A DNA stretch of 54,781 bases, taken from the NCBI GenBank assembly GCA_034180005.1, contig JAXFPC010000004.1, positions 1-54,781 of the forward strand. Reading direction: 5' to 3'. This stretch comes from JAXFPC01 sp034180005. GTDB lineage: Bacteria; Bacillota; Negativicutes; Acidaminococcales; Acidaminococcaceae. Made by a program: the position numbers and the translations under genes. The notes beneath the pieces were generated by a model. The model did no database searches. It was given only the letters and a program-made list of their open reading frames with translations, and was not told where the DNA came from. Positions 24,076-32,362 of the stretch are shown one piece after another. Position 1 is the first letter of the stretch, and the number at the start of each line of letters is the position of its first letter.

Positions 24076-24540
24076 ATGAATCAAGTTGAAGCGTTGTTGA
24101 GCGTGGTCGAAGAGGCTAAAGGTCAAGGTAATGTAGTCGTTGTTACCGGCAAACCGGGCAGCGGCAAGAGCAAGGTGCTTCGTGAAGCAGCCGAAATGAA
24201 GAAATGGGAATACGTTGACTGCCGCGCTCTGATCACGGAAGAATTCCTGGCTGTCCCCGCTGCAGACAGAGGGCTGCACGCTCCCGATATGTTTGTTGAA
24301 TATCTTGAGAACAGCAAGAGCGACGTTATTATTCTCGACAGATTACAGACATTGTTTGTGCCGGTGTTCCATATCAATACAGATAGTTTGATGCGCAAAC
24401 TCAGCAAAAAATTCACCATTATCACAGCCTGGCCGGGTTATGTGGACGGAGATTCCGGCTACCTGTGCTATGATAAGTTCGACGGAACCGAGGCTATCCG
24501 CATCAGTCCCGACGGCTTTAAGGTTTGGAATGTAGAGTAA
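24076..24540 (+). CDS. Solitary BrxF-like P-loop NTPase
   Basis: The 154-residue protein has Walker A GKPGSGKS (25-32), a Walker B-like DVIILD (83-88) and a C-terminal TIITAWPGYVDGDSGYLCYD segment (114-133). Size and layout match BrxF, the small P-loop protein of BREX type 3 phage-defence systems. No other BREX gene (brxC, pglX, pglZ, brxHII or brxA) is in the window. CGGGAGG precedes the ATG, and a terminator follows at once, so it is a single-gene unit. Either a cellular homologue unrelated to defence or a partner for components elsewhere is possible. Confidence 0.7.
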   Translation: MNQVEALLSVVEEAKGQGNVVVVTGKPGSGKSKVLREAAEMKKWEYVDCRALITEEFLAVPAADRGLHAPDMFVEYLENSKSDVIILDRLQTLFVPVFHINTDSLMRKLSKKFTIITAWPGYVDGDSGYLCYDKFDGTEAIRISPDGFKVWNVE

Positions 24541-24556
24541 AATTTGTTCGTTGAAA

Positions 24557-24592
24557 AAAATCCTGGCTCTATGCGTAGAGTCAGGATTTTCG
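24557..24592 (+). terminator. Rho-independent terminator after the BrxF-like gene
   Basis: A 15-bp stem with one G-T pair (24557-24571 with 24576-24590) around TGCG; the stem itself ends in TTTT. Confidence 0.85.
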
Positions 24593-24614
24593 CTATGTAT
24601 TACGGAGGTCGGTT

Positions 24615-25712
24615 ATGGAAGAAAAGAAACGCCGCTTCGCGGTGCTGACGGGAGGCGGCGATTGCCCGGGACTTAATGCCGTCATCAGAGCGGCAGTAAA
24701 AACGTTTTTGCAGAATGATTGTGAGGTCTACGGCGTCATCAACGGCTTTAACGGACTTATCAACGATAATCTGCGCCAGCTGAACGATAATAATATTTCC
24801 GGAATTTTGCCGAGGGGCGGAACGGTTCTCGGCACAACCAATCGCGATAATCCCTTTAAGTTCGCGGTCGAAGAGAACGGAGAGCCAGTTTACAAAGATA
24901 TGCGCCATAAAGTGACGGAAACGCTGCAAAAATACGGTATCGAAGCGTTGGTGGTCATCGGCGGCGACGGCAGCCTGCACATCGGCGCGCAGCTGGCGCG
25001 GGAATGCGGCGTCAAGGTGGTGGGGTGTCCCAAAACTATTGACAACGACCTTCCCTGTACGGAGCGTACCTTCGGTTTCGATACGGCGGTATCCATGGCT
25101 ACGGAAGCCGTGGACAGACTGCACACGACTGCTGAATCCCATCATCGCGTCATGGCACTTGAAGTCATGGGGCGCTATGCAGGTTGGATAGCTTTGCACA
25201 GCGGTATTGCGGGAGGCGCGGACATCATCCTGCTGCCGGAGGTGCCATATAAAATAGAGGCTGTTATCAAAAAAATCAACGCCCGTAAAGCAGCGGGAAA
25301 AAGCTTCAGTATCATCGTAGTTGCCGAGGGCGCCAAGCCGGAGGGCGGAGAGATGACCGTCGCCCGCGTGGTAAAGGGCAGTTTTGAACCCATCCGCCTC
25401 GGCGGTGTCGGCGAGAAACTGGTGCGGGAGATCGAAGAGCGCACCGGTATAGAGTCGCGCTGCACCGTATTAGGTTATCTGCAGCGAGGAGGGTCGCCGA
25501 CAGCTTTTGACAGAGTGCTTTCCACGCGTTACGGAGTTGCAGCGGCGGAAGCGTGTATGCGACGTCAATACGGAGTGATGGTTTCTCTTGCCAACGACTG
25601 CATTGTGACGGTGGATTTACAGCGCGCAGCTTCCGATCCCCGCTCCGTTCCGGTTGACAGTGAAATCATTCGCACCGGCAGACAGATAGGCATCAGTTTC
25701 GGTGACGAATAA
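24615..25712 (+). CDS. pfkA: 6-phosphofructokinase (mixed-substrate group III type)
   Basis: The 365-residue PfkA-superfamily enzyme phosphorylates fructose 6-phosphate. Motifs: GGGDCPGLNAVIRA (13-26), VVIGGDGSLH (113-122), PKTIDNDLPCTERTFGFDTA (139-158) and GYLQRGGSP near 295. At the donor site it combines Gly in GGDGS (ATP type; PPi enzymes have Asp) with Lys in PKTIDND (PPi type; ATP enzymes have Gly). This mixture is seen in group III enzymes, several of which use ATP and others PPi, so the phosphate donor cannot be called from sequence. TACGGAGG precedes the ATG. A terminator follows. Confidence 0.93.
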   Translation: MEEKKRRFAVLTGGGDCPGLNAVIRAAVKTFLQNDCEVYGVINGFNGLINDNLRQLNDNNISGILPRGGTVLGTTNRDNPFKFAVEENGEPVYKDMRHKVTETLQKYGIEALVVIGGDGSLHIGAQLARECGVKVVGCPKTIDNDLPCTERTFGFDTAVSMATEAVDRLHTTAESHHRVMALEVMGRYAGWIALHSGIAGGADIILLPEVPYKIEAVIKKINARKAAGKSFSIIVVAEGAKPEGGEMTVARVVKGSFEPIRLGGVGEKLVREIEERTGIESRCTVLGYLQRGGSPTAFDRVLSTRYGVAAAEACMRRQYGVMVSLANDCIVTVDLQRAASDPRSVPVDSEIIRTGRQIGISFGDE

Positions 25713-25716
25713 AAAT

Positions 25717-25751
25717 ACGGGAGTCCGGTTGCGGCCGGCTTCCGTTTTCTT
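25717..25751 (+). terminator. Rho-independent terminator after pfkA
   Basis: A GC-rich imperfect stem (25717-25728 with 25735-25745) and a T-rich tail. Confidence 0.8.
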
Positions 25752-25806
25752 TTCCGCGACGCATCCGGGAATATGTGTGGCATTTTGGAAAAATTTTCGG
25801 AAAGCG

Positions 25807-25835
25807 TTGAACTTTACAGTAAGGAAGTGTATACT
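25807..25835 (+). promoter_or_regulatory. Sigma-A promoter of uppP
   Basis: TTGAAC (25807-25812), 17 bases, TATACT (25830-25835), 77 bases ahead of the start. Confidence 0.7.
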
Positions 25836-25911
25836 TTATAAGTCAGTCGCATGAGGAGCGATTGCTTTGTGCGGTGTAGTTAAGACAGCGGTCACAGAGA
25901 AAGGACAGTTC

Positions 25912-26715
25912 ATGGATCAGAATTTTATAGCGGTTATCGTCGGCGTAGTGGAAGGACTGACGGAGTTTATACCGGTATCTTCCACGGGGCATATGATTAT
26001 CGTAGGGCATCTGTTGGGTTTTACAGGACCTTTGGCTGATGTCTTTGATGTCTTCGTGCAGTTGGGTGCGATTTTATCGGTTATTTTCATATATAAAGAA
26101 CGCTTTTTACGCTTTTTTACCAGGGACGGCTGGGATGCGTCCAAGGGTTTGAGCGTTTGGCACGTGGCCGCAGGTATTGTGCCGGTGATGGCGGTGGCTT
26201 TTGTTTTTTACCATTATATCAAGACGTATCTGTTTTCTCCGCTGACGGTTGCCGTCGGTCTTGTTTTGGGAGGTTTGCTGCTTATTTACGCGGAGCGTCG
26301 TACCGCGGAACGGCAGGAAGAATCGGTGCGGGACGTTGACAAAATCACTCTCAAACAGGCTGCCTGGGTAGGTGTCTTTCAGTTCCTTTCCTTGTGGCCG
26401 GGCTTTTCCAGAAGCGGCAGCACCATCGCCGGAGGACTTTTGGTAGGCTTAAGCAGGGAAACTGCTGCCTCCTATACGTTTCTTATAGCGGTACCCATAA
26501 TGTTTTGCGCCTGTATTTACGACTTGCTGCGGAATATGCATATGCTTTCCGCCGGAGATTTGCAGGTGTTGGGCATAGGCTTTGTCACTTCTTTTGTCGT
26601 GGCGTATGCTTCGGTGCTGTGGTTCCTGAAATTTTTGCAAAAATATGATCTGACCAGTTTCGCCTGGTACAGAATAATTTTGGCTGCCGCTTCCTACTGG
26701 TATTTTTATGTGTGA
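25912..26715 (+). CDS. uppP: Undecaprenyl-diphosphatase UppP/BacA
   Basis: This 267-residue polytopic membrane enzyme removes a phosphate from undecaprenyl diphosphate to recycle the lipid carrier for peptidoglycan and LPS. The two active-site motifs are EGLTEFIPVSSTGHMII (14-30) and LWPGFSRSGSTIAGG (about 160-174). The start is the ATG at 25912 with AAAGGA upstream; a 15-residue longer frame has no site. It has full length and is transcribed alone. Confidence 0.96.
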   Translation: MDQNFIAVIVGVVEGLTEFIPVSSTGHMIIVGHLLGFTGPLADVFDVFVQLGAILSVIFIYKERFLRFFTRDGWDASKGLSVWHVAAGIVPVMAVAFVFYHYIKTYLFSPLTVAVGLVLGGLLLIYAERRTAERQEESVRDVDKITLKQAAWVGVFQFLSLWPGFSRSGSTIAGGLLVGLSRETAASYTFLIAVPIMFCACIYDLLRNMHMLSAGDLQVLGIGFVTSFVVAYASVLWFLKFLQKYDLTSFAWYRIILAAASYWYFYV

Positions 26716-26742
26716 CCGGCAGCGCGGCGGAGCATAAAGTGC

Positions 26743-26771
26743 TTGACAAAACAGTCAGGCTTTAGTAAAAT
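26743..26771 (+). promoter_or_regulatory. Promoter of tRNA-Thr
   Basis: TTGACA (26743-26748), 17 bases, TAAAAT (26766-26771), 17 bases ahead of the tRNA 5' end. Confidence 0.8.
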
Positions 26772-26787
26772 ATCACGTGTATCAAGC

Positions 26788-26863
26788 GCTGGCATAGCTC
26801 AACAGGCAGAGCAGCTGATTTGTAATCAGCAGGTTGTGGGTTCGATTCCTATTGCCAGCTCCA
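26788..26863 (+). tRNA. tRNA-Thr (anticodon TGT)
   Basis: A 76-base cloverleaf with CCA encoded. The acceptor GCTGGCA pairs with TGCCAGC. The anticodon stem GCTGA/TCAGC holds loop TTTGTAA, giving anticodon TGT (reads ACA and probably other Thr codons). The T arm carries GTTCGATTC. Confidence 0.96.
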
Positions 26864-26872
26864 AGAAAAAAC

Positions 26873-26907
26873 AAGTCCCAGACTATAGGTCCGGGGCTTT
26901 TATTTTT
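26873..26907 (+). terminator. Terminator after tRNA-Thr
   Basis: An interrupted stem (AAGTCCC and GAC against GTC and GGGCTT) with a TTTTATTTTT tail. Confidence 0.75.
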
Positions 26908-26996
26908 CCGAGGTTTGAGTGCTGCCTTGCAGAGGCAATGCGGCAGAGTCGCAGCGCGCAAAACAGCGAGTTTGCGGATTTTAAGGAGTGTAAGTC

Positions 26997-27722
26997 ATGT
27001 TAGGCATGGGAACTATAATCAATACAGTCTGCATTATCGCCGCCGGTTTGGCGGGACAAGTCGTCGGGAAACTTTTTGGTGAAAAGCAGCAGGAAGCTTT
27101 GATCAAAGTCTGCGGTGTCAGCGTGCTTTTGATAGCCGTGGCAGGCGCAATGGAAGGTATGTTGCGTGTCAGCGGCGCATCTCTGAGCAGCGGCAGATCC
27201 ATGCTGTTGGTGCTGTGTATTGCTTTAGGCACACTAATTGGAGAGCTTATGGATATTGAGAAGATGTTTGAAGATTTAGGCATCTACTTTAAAAACAAAA
27301 GCGGTAACAGTAAGGATACAAGGTTTGTGGAAGCTTTCGTGACAGCGTCGTTGACAGTATGTATCGGAGCGATGGCTATCGTCGGCGCCATACAGGACGG
27401 AGTCAGGCAGGATTATTCCATACTGGCTGTTAAATCGGTGCTGGATTTTATCATCGTGACCATTTTGACTTCTTCCATGGGCAAGGGCGCCGCTTTCTCA
27501 GCCGTTCCTGTATTTCTTTTCGAAGGCGGCGTAACCGTCTGCGCGTCTTTGCTGGAGTCCGTAATGACGGATTTGGCGATCAACTATATTTCTTTGATAG
27601 GAGCGGTGCTGATATTCTGCGTAGGCATGAATCTTATTTGGGGTAAAATGGTCCGTGTGGCCAACATGTTGCCGGCATTGGCTCTGGCTGTTGCCGCGGC
27701 ATATTTGCCCTTCAGCTTTTAG
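26997..27722 (+). CDS. DUF554 membrane protein (YdfK/YqgA family)
   Basis: The 241-residue protein has about seven hydrophobic segments. It opens MLGMGTIINTVCIIAAGLAG and contains the internal duplication of this family (GTxxN...G near the start; ASLTVCIGAMAIVGAIQDG near 115-133). It may be a transporter; no substrate is established for the family. AAGGAGTG precedes the ATG. It is the only gene between the tRNA and a strong terminator. Confidence 0.87.
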   Translation: MLGMGTIINTVCIIAAGLAGQVVGKLFGEKQQEALIKVCGVSVLLIAVAGAMEGMLRVSGASLSSGRSMLLVLCIALGTLIGELMDIEKMFEDLGIYFKNKSGNSKDTRFVEAFVTASLTVCIGAMAIVGAIQDGVRQDYSILAVKSVLDFIIVTILTSSMGKGAAFSAVPVFLFEGGVTVCASLLESVMTDLAINYISLIGAVLIFCVGMNLIWGKMVRVANMLPALALAVAAAYLPFSF

Positions 27723-27773
27723 CGGTCGGCACTTTCCGAAAAAATACACAGCCGTTTTTCCGCAGTTGTCGAG

Positions 27774-27804
27774 AAGCCGTGAGTTTAAAACTCACGGCTT
27801 TTTG
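27774..27804 (+). terminator. Rho-independent terminator after the DUF554 gene
   Basis: A perfect 13-bp stem (27774-27786 with 27788-27800), loop minimal, followed by TTT. Confidence 0.9.
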
Positions 27805-28253
27805 TATGTTCAGCAAAGGAGAAGCGCCGGCTGTTGCAAATTATGTTTTATCCTAAGAAAAATTGTGATATGACATCTTCAGCTTGTGAAAAGTTTAAAG
27901 ATAAGGAAGCAGTATTGCTCATGCGTGTGGAGAATGGACAAGCGAATTACGGGAACGGCGTATTGTTAAAATAACCACTGAATTGTGGAGCTGCGATAAA
28001 ATGTTTGTGAAAAATACTTGACAGAAATTAGTGAAGTGGAGTAATATTTACTACAGTTAACTATTGCTAATAAGATTAAATATATTTTATAATAAGAATA
28101 TCTTATATGAAATATATTTCACGAGTAAGAATCGGTGAAACATGCAGTAAAATGAAATTATAAATATATTTTTCAGTTTTTTATAGAAATAAAGGACGGA
28201 TAATTTTTGATGAGATAAATTGATTTTTATGTAAAATACCGAGGAGGGAAAAA
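27805..28253 (+). other. AT-rich regulatory region of the first TonB receptor
   Basis: About 450 AT-rich bases. A 43-codon frame (27843-27974) has no ribosome site at proper distance and is not accepted. A promoter lies at 28018-28047. A dyad ATAAGA-ATA-TCTTAT at 28092-28106 sits just past it and could be a metal-regulator site such as a Fur-type box. Function unproven. Confidence 0.45.
28018..28047 (+). promoter_or_regulatory. Sigma-A promoter of the first TonB receptor
   Basis: TTGACA (28018-28023), 18 bases, TAATAT (28042-28047). It leaves a leader of about 200 bases. Confidence 0.65.
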
Positions 28254-30524
28254 ATGTATTTTAAAAAGAAAATCTTGTCGGCAAAATTATTTGTTTCAGT
28301 TTTGGCTCTGGGGTGGGCGATGTCCTGCAGCGCCGGGGAAGTGTCTTCCTACGAATTGGAAGAAATGCTTATCGAGGGCACGGCAGGCAAAGATTATTTC
28401 GGCAATGATATTACGGAACAGTCTTATTACAGAACCGGCGGCGACGTGAAAGTAATAGACAGAAAAACTATCGAAAAGCGCAGTTTCGTGCAACTCAGCG
28501 ACGCTTTGCGCTCTATTCCCGGCGTCATGGTGAAAACTCCCGGTTATCGCGGAGGTGAGTATGGTTACGCTCAGACTCACGCAGTCGTAACCATCAACGG
28601 TGATGATAAGGTAGTCGTCCTGGTAGACGGCAGGCGTATGGATAATGCTGCGGGAGGACCTATTTCCGGAAATTCCGGCTCATCATCCAAAGCGATGGTG
28701 GATATAAACCAGATCATCGGCATCAATAACGTTGAGAAAATAGAGGTTGTCAAAGGACCGGGAGCATCTTTTTACGGTTCGGACGCTACCGGCGGCGTCA
28801 TAAATATCATCACGCGCAGAGGCGCTCTCAAAGAATCCGGCAGTCTGGAAATCGGTACAGGTTCGTGGAAAAGACATAATTACAGACTGAATTATTCCGG
28901 CAGCGCGGACGGAGGTAAATTAAGATACTTTATTTCCGGAAGCAGGGAAATAGGCGGCGACTCTAAATACAAGGACGGCATTACAGGAAATAATTATACT
29001 TATGTTGACACCGGGTACAAGGATCATGCTGTTAATGTAGGGTTGGATTACGATTTTAACAAAAGACGCAGTCTGAAATTTTCCTTCAATCATCTCGGCG
29101 CTGACGACGGCTATCCTTTAACGGCTCCCAACTGGACGTATATGGATGCCGAGAACTGGCAGCGCATTAAGGACGGTTACTTCAAAGAGGACAAGTACGG
29201 CGATCCGCGTAATCCCGGCTATAGAAATCTTTGGTATATGTGGGCGGCTACCGGCGGTTATAACGCATATAATAAAAATAATACAGACATCACCTTTGTC
29301 TTTGACAGGGATAAATACTTGGAAAGTTTTGTAAGAGTGTACAATCAGAATGAAAAACATTGGGGCTCTTTCGGCGGAGGGGACGATCCGGATGCTCCTA
29401 CGCCCAATACTCCCGAGTGGTACGCATGGGCCAAGAAAAAATACCGCGGCAGAGATCACAGATCCTGGTTCCATCATTTGAAGAACCGCGGCGTTCAGGT
29501 GCAGATCGGCAAAAGGGTAGGCAATAACGATTTATTGACTTCATGGACTTTCGATAAGTCAAGGTATGTCAATATCAGTATGAAAACAAAAAAACGCTCC
29601 TACGTGGAAAGAGAATCCATCCTCGGCTATCTTCAGGGTAAGTTCCGTTTCGGCAGCAAGTTTGAGATAACTCCGTCGCTGAGATATTCCAATTACAGCA
29701 CTTTTGACGAAGAATCCAAGGACGGCGTGCAAAGCACGTCGGGTACGTCATCCGACAACGTCACTCCTTCCTTGAGCGCTCAATACGCCTTTAACGATAA
29801 GTTGAGCACATATCTCGGATGGAGCAGGGTTTACCGTCCTCTGAGAGTGGGGGATTATAAACGTACGAATCCGGGCGGCACCAAAGCCGATTTGCGGGAT
29901 GAAGAGGGCGATGTATACACTGTCGGCGTGCGCGCTGAACTTTCGCCTAAAACGTCAGCTTCGCTGCATTATGATTACACGAATATGAGCAATGCCGTGG
30001 CAAGATACAGCGTGTGGGACAGTTCGCTGTCTGATTTTAAGCTCAAGTATGTCAATGCGGGAGAGGTAAAAAGATCCTTTAATGCGAATGTGGAACACAA
30101 ATTTGACGATCATCTGACATTAACCGCAGCGTATTCCCGCGCTGACGACAAGTGGAGCGCAAAAGACGGCATGACCTTCGATCCGGAGCTTGACTGGAGT
30201 GAAGGCAATGTCAATTCCGTGATAAATAAGCTGCGGCCGGCTAATGTTTACACTGCCGATCTCGTTTACGAAAACAGAGGCTTCAGCACTTCTCTGACCG
30301 GTAATTATTATACGGGCTGCTACAGGGGTGCGTATACGGACAAAAGATTCATGGTACTCGACTTGAAGCTCAGTTATGACATAAATAAAGACATGTCGGT
30401 GTACGGCAGCGTGACAAATTTGACCAATGAGGCTTGGCAAAATGTGTATACCAATTATTTGGGTATGGGAGCGTGGCCGCAGCCGGGAAGATGTTTCCTG
30501 GTAGGGATGAAATACAGATTTTGA
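28254..30524 (+). CDS. TonB-dependent outer-membrane receptor
   Basis: The 756-residue precursor has a signal peptide (about 1-27). A plug domain follows at about 35-190 (RSFVQLSDALRSIPGVMVKT; IEVVKGPGASFYGSDATGGV then INIITRRG, the classic end of the plug). A 22-strand-type barrel ends in aromatic MKYRF. A TonB-box-like LEEMLIEG lies near 37-44. It imports a scarce nutrient, energised by TonB; the sequence style is that of the siderophore/heme/cobalamin receptors, but no ligand can be named. GAGGAGGG precedes the ATG. It is transcribed alone, and no inner-membrane importer is next to it. Confidence 0.93.
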   Translation: MYFKKKILSAKLFVSVLALGWAMSCSAGEVSSYELEEMLIEGTAGKDYFGNDITEQSYYRTGGDVKVIDRKTIEKRSFVQLSDALRSIPGVMVKTPGYRGGEYGYAQTHAVVTINGDDKVVVLVDGRRMDNAAGGPISGNSGSSSKAMVDINQIIGINNVEKIEVVKGPGASFYGSDATGGVINIITRRGALKESGSLEIGTGSWKRHNYRLNYSGSADGGKLRYFISGSREIGGDSKYKDGITGNNYTYVDTGYKDHAVNVGLDYDFNKRRSLKFSFNHLGADDGYPLTAPNWTYMDAENWQRIKDGYFKEDKYGDPRNPGYRNLWYMWAATGGYNAYNKNNTDITFVFDRDKYLESFVRVYNQNEKHWGSFGGGDDPDAPTPNTPEWYAWAKKKYRGRDHRSWFHHLKNRGVQVQIGKRVGNNDLLTSWTFDKSRYVNISMKTKKRSYVERESILGYLQGKFRFGSKFEITPSLRYSNYSTFDEESKDGVQSTSGTSSDNVTPSLSAQYAFNDKLSTYLGWSRVYRPLRVGDYKRTNPGGTKADLRDEEGDVYTVGVRAELSPKTSASLHYDYTNMSNAVARYSVWDSSLSDFKLKYVNAGEVKRSFNANVEHKFDDHLTLTAAYSRADDKWSAKDGMTFDPELDWSEGNVNSVINKLRPANVYTADLVYENRGFSTSLTGNYYTGCYRGAYTDKRFMVLDLKLSYDINKDMSVYGSVTNLTNEAWQNVYTNYLGMGAWPQPGRCFLVGMKYRF

Positions 30525-30530
30525 TAAATG

Positions 30531-30610
30531 AAAAAGGTTAGGCGCGTCAGCGCTTAGCCTTTTTTTGATTGCAAAACTCCGCAGAAAGATTCCCGCGGAG
30601 TTTTGCTTTT
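30531..30610 (+). terminator. Tandem terminators after the TonB receptor
   Basis: The first hairpin (30533-30544 with 30551-30562, G-T pairs) has a long T run to 30567. A second perfect 12-bp stem (30571-30582 with 30595-30606) is followed by TTTT. Confidence 0.88.
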
Positions 30611-31339
30611 GGGGGTCGGATGGCCTCGGTTGAGTGCGTAAGCGAGTTTCTCAACATGAGCGCGCGAAGTGCAAACCATCAGCTATGCCGGTGTGTTACG
30701 GTTGTTATACAAAAATTACCTTTCCGTATACAATAAAGTTTTTCAGGCAATATTGCAGAAGGGAAAGGTAATTGTTAGAATCGTTTCACTCTGTACGCTG
30801 TTCAAAGGAAGATTGTCGAATTGCCCTTGATATAGGACTTGTCGACAGAAGACTGCCATAAACGGACGGCGGTCTTTTCTTTATTTTATGCAGGGCGTTC
30901 GCTCTTTTGTACTTGCGGCAGATTTCGCGTGGGAATATACCTGAACAAAAATAAAAATTTTGTTATGCGATATGAAATTAAGTATACAGTGACTTATAAA
31001 AATGACAATGCTATAATCAAGCTAGAGGAGGTATGTAGTTTTTATACGGACACGACTTTCAGGAAAGCCGGTGAGTGTATTCGCTGTCTTTTTGCTGCGG
31101 GGGAAAGGGGGATACGCGAAGAGAGAGTTTTTTGGATTCGATGGAAGGGAACTGTTAATTGCCGTAACAGGCGTTTCGGGCAGTTTTTGCGGAATTCGGA
31201 TGCTGTATATGATGTCTTACAAGGAACGGCATTCGTGTTGATTTATGTGTGAACTGACGTGATAGGGAGTGTTAAAAAGTATTTTTTAGTTTATCAGCAT
31301 CATGATATTGAGATCAAAAACTTTTGGGGGTGAGTTTTT
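30611..31339. other. Long non-coding gap before the surface-polymer genes
   Basis: About 730 bases. A perfect 12-bp inverted repeat (30714-30725 with 30762-30773) spans 60 bases. A terminator-like stem follows at 30850-30875 with a T-rich tail. A TATAAT (31012-31017) and an AGGAGGT (31025-31031) occur, but the codon after that site is ATG TAG, so no protein starts there. The 137-codon frame 30839-31252 has no ribosome site and improbable composition. A long leader for the GT2 operon is possible. Confidence 0.4.
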
Positions 31340-32320
31340 GTGGTTAAGTTATCTGTTGTGGTGCCTGTTTACAAAGTTGAAAAATATTTGTCTCATTGTG
31401 TGGAGTCTATTTTGCATCAAACAGAGCGCGATCTTGAAGTTATTTTGGTAGATGACGGCTCTCCTGATAATTGCGGCGCTATTTGCGACCAATACGCGAA
31501 TCGTGACAGCAGAGTGCGGGTGATCCACAAACCGAACGGCGGCCTCAGCGACGCGCGTAATGCGGGCATGGAGGCTGCGGTGGGAAGTTTTTTAGCCTTT
31601 GTGGACTCCGATGATTATATTGCTCATGAAATGTATGAAGATATGCTCAGGGAAATGCAGCGGAATCGGCTTGATATTATAAGTTGCAAAGCTTTTCGAG
31701 TTAAGGGGGAAAGGATAATCGGCGATGTCGGCATCGGTGAGATAAAAGTTTTGGATGGGAAAACTGTTTTACTGAAAGCTCTTGCTGAAGATTATAATGT
31801 TTCCGCATGGAATAAAATATACAAAAGGGAAGTTAGCGAGGGGGTAAGGTTCCCTAAAGGCAGAATATTTGAAGATACCGCAACCAACTACCTGTTTTTT
31901 GCCAAAGCTGATAGAATAGGCGAACTGGATAGGGCGTATTACTATTATCGAGTTAACGAAAATTCTATAACACAGACTTCTTTTAAAGCTGCTGCCAGAT
32001 GGGACTTTGCGGTCGGATACATAGAAAGGTTGGAATATGCCGAACAACATAATCTGCCTTGTATCACCGAATGTAAAAGTTTGCTGATGAAAGCTGCCAT
32101 GTCGTGTCTAACAGCGGTATATGCCGAATCGTACAATGATATCAACAGGGAGATTTTTCTCAAAATAGAAAATCTGGTACGCGAACATAGAAGCGGGGAG
32201 GTCTACAAATTACTGAATCTGAAATATAAACTGTTTTTGTGGTGCTTCGGGAGAGTGGATATTATCCATAAGATCTGCAGTAAAATTTCTTTCTGGAACA
32301 AAAAAATAAGAAGTCTGTAA
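31340..32320 (+). CDS. Glycosyltransferase family 2
   Basis: The 326-residue GT-A enzyme starts at GTG 31340 after GGGGGTGA. The N-terminal 120 residues hold the GT2 signatures: LSVVVPVYKVEKYLSHCVES, VILVDDGSPDNCG, GGLSDARNAGMEAA and the metal-binding FVDSDDY. The C-terminal 200 residues are less conserved. It should add one sugar to a surface glycan on the cytoplasmic face. It is followed at 42 bases by licD and then tagD, so the three probably build and decorate the same polymer. The cluster is clearly richer in A+T than the housekeeping genes, suggesting a transferred or variable locus. Confidence 0.92.
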   Translation: MVKLSVVVPVYKVEKYLSHCVESILHQTERDLEVILVDDGSPDNCGAICDQYANRDSRVRVIHKPNGGLSDARNAGMEAAVGSFLAFVDSDDYIAHEMYEDMLREMQRNRLDIISCKAFRVKGERIIGDVGIGEIKVLDGKTVLLKALAEDYNVSAWNKIYKREVSEGVRFPKGRIFEDTATNYLFFAKADRIGELDRAYYYYRVNENSITQTSFKAAARWDFAVGYIERLEYAEQHNLPCITECKSLLMKAAMSCLTAVYAESYNDINREIFLKIENLVREHRSGEVYKLLNLKYKLFLWCFGRVDIIHKICSKISFWNKKIRSL

Positions 32321-32362
32321 CTGTATTTTAGTGCTTAAATTATGGGGAAGGGGTATTAAAGC

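Noticed and set aside
24076..24540. Presence of a BREX phage-defence island
   Set aside because: Only a BrxF-like protein is found; none of the large BREX genes is in the window.
27843..27974. A 43-codon frame (MFYPKKNCDMTSSACEKF...)
   Set aside because: The nearest purine-rich site is about 20 bases upstream and no relative is known; recorded as unlikely.
30839..31252. A 137-codon frame ahead of the GT2 gene
   Set aside because: It overlaps a terminator-like stem, lacks a ribosome site and has Arg/Cys-rich composition.
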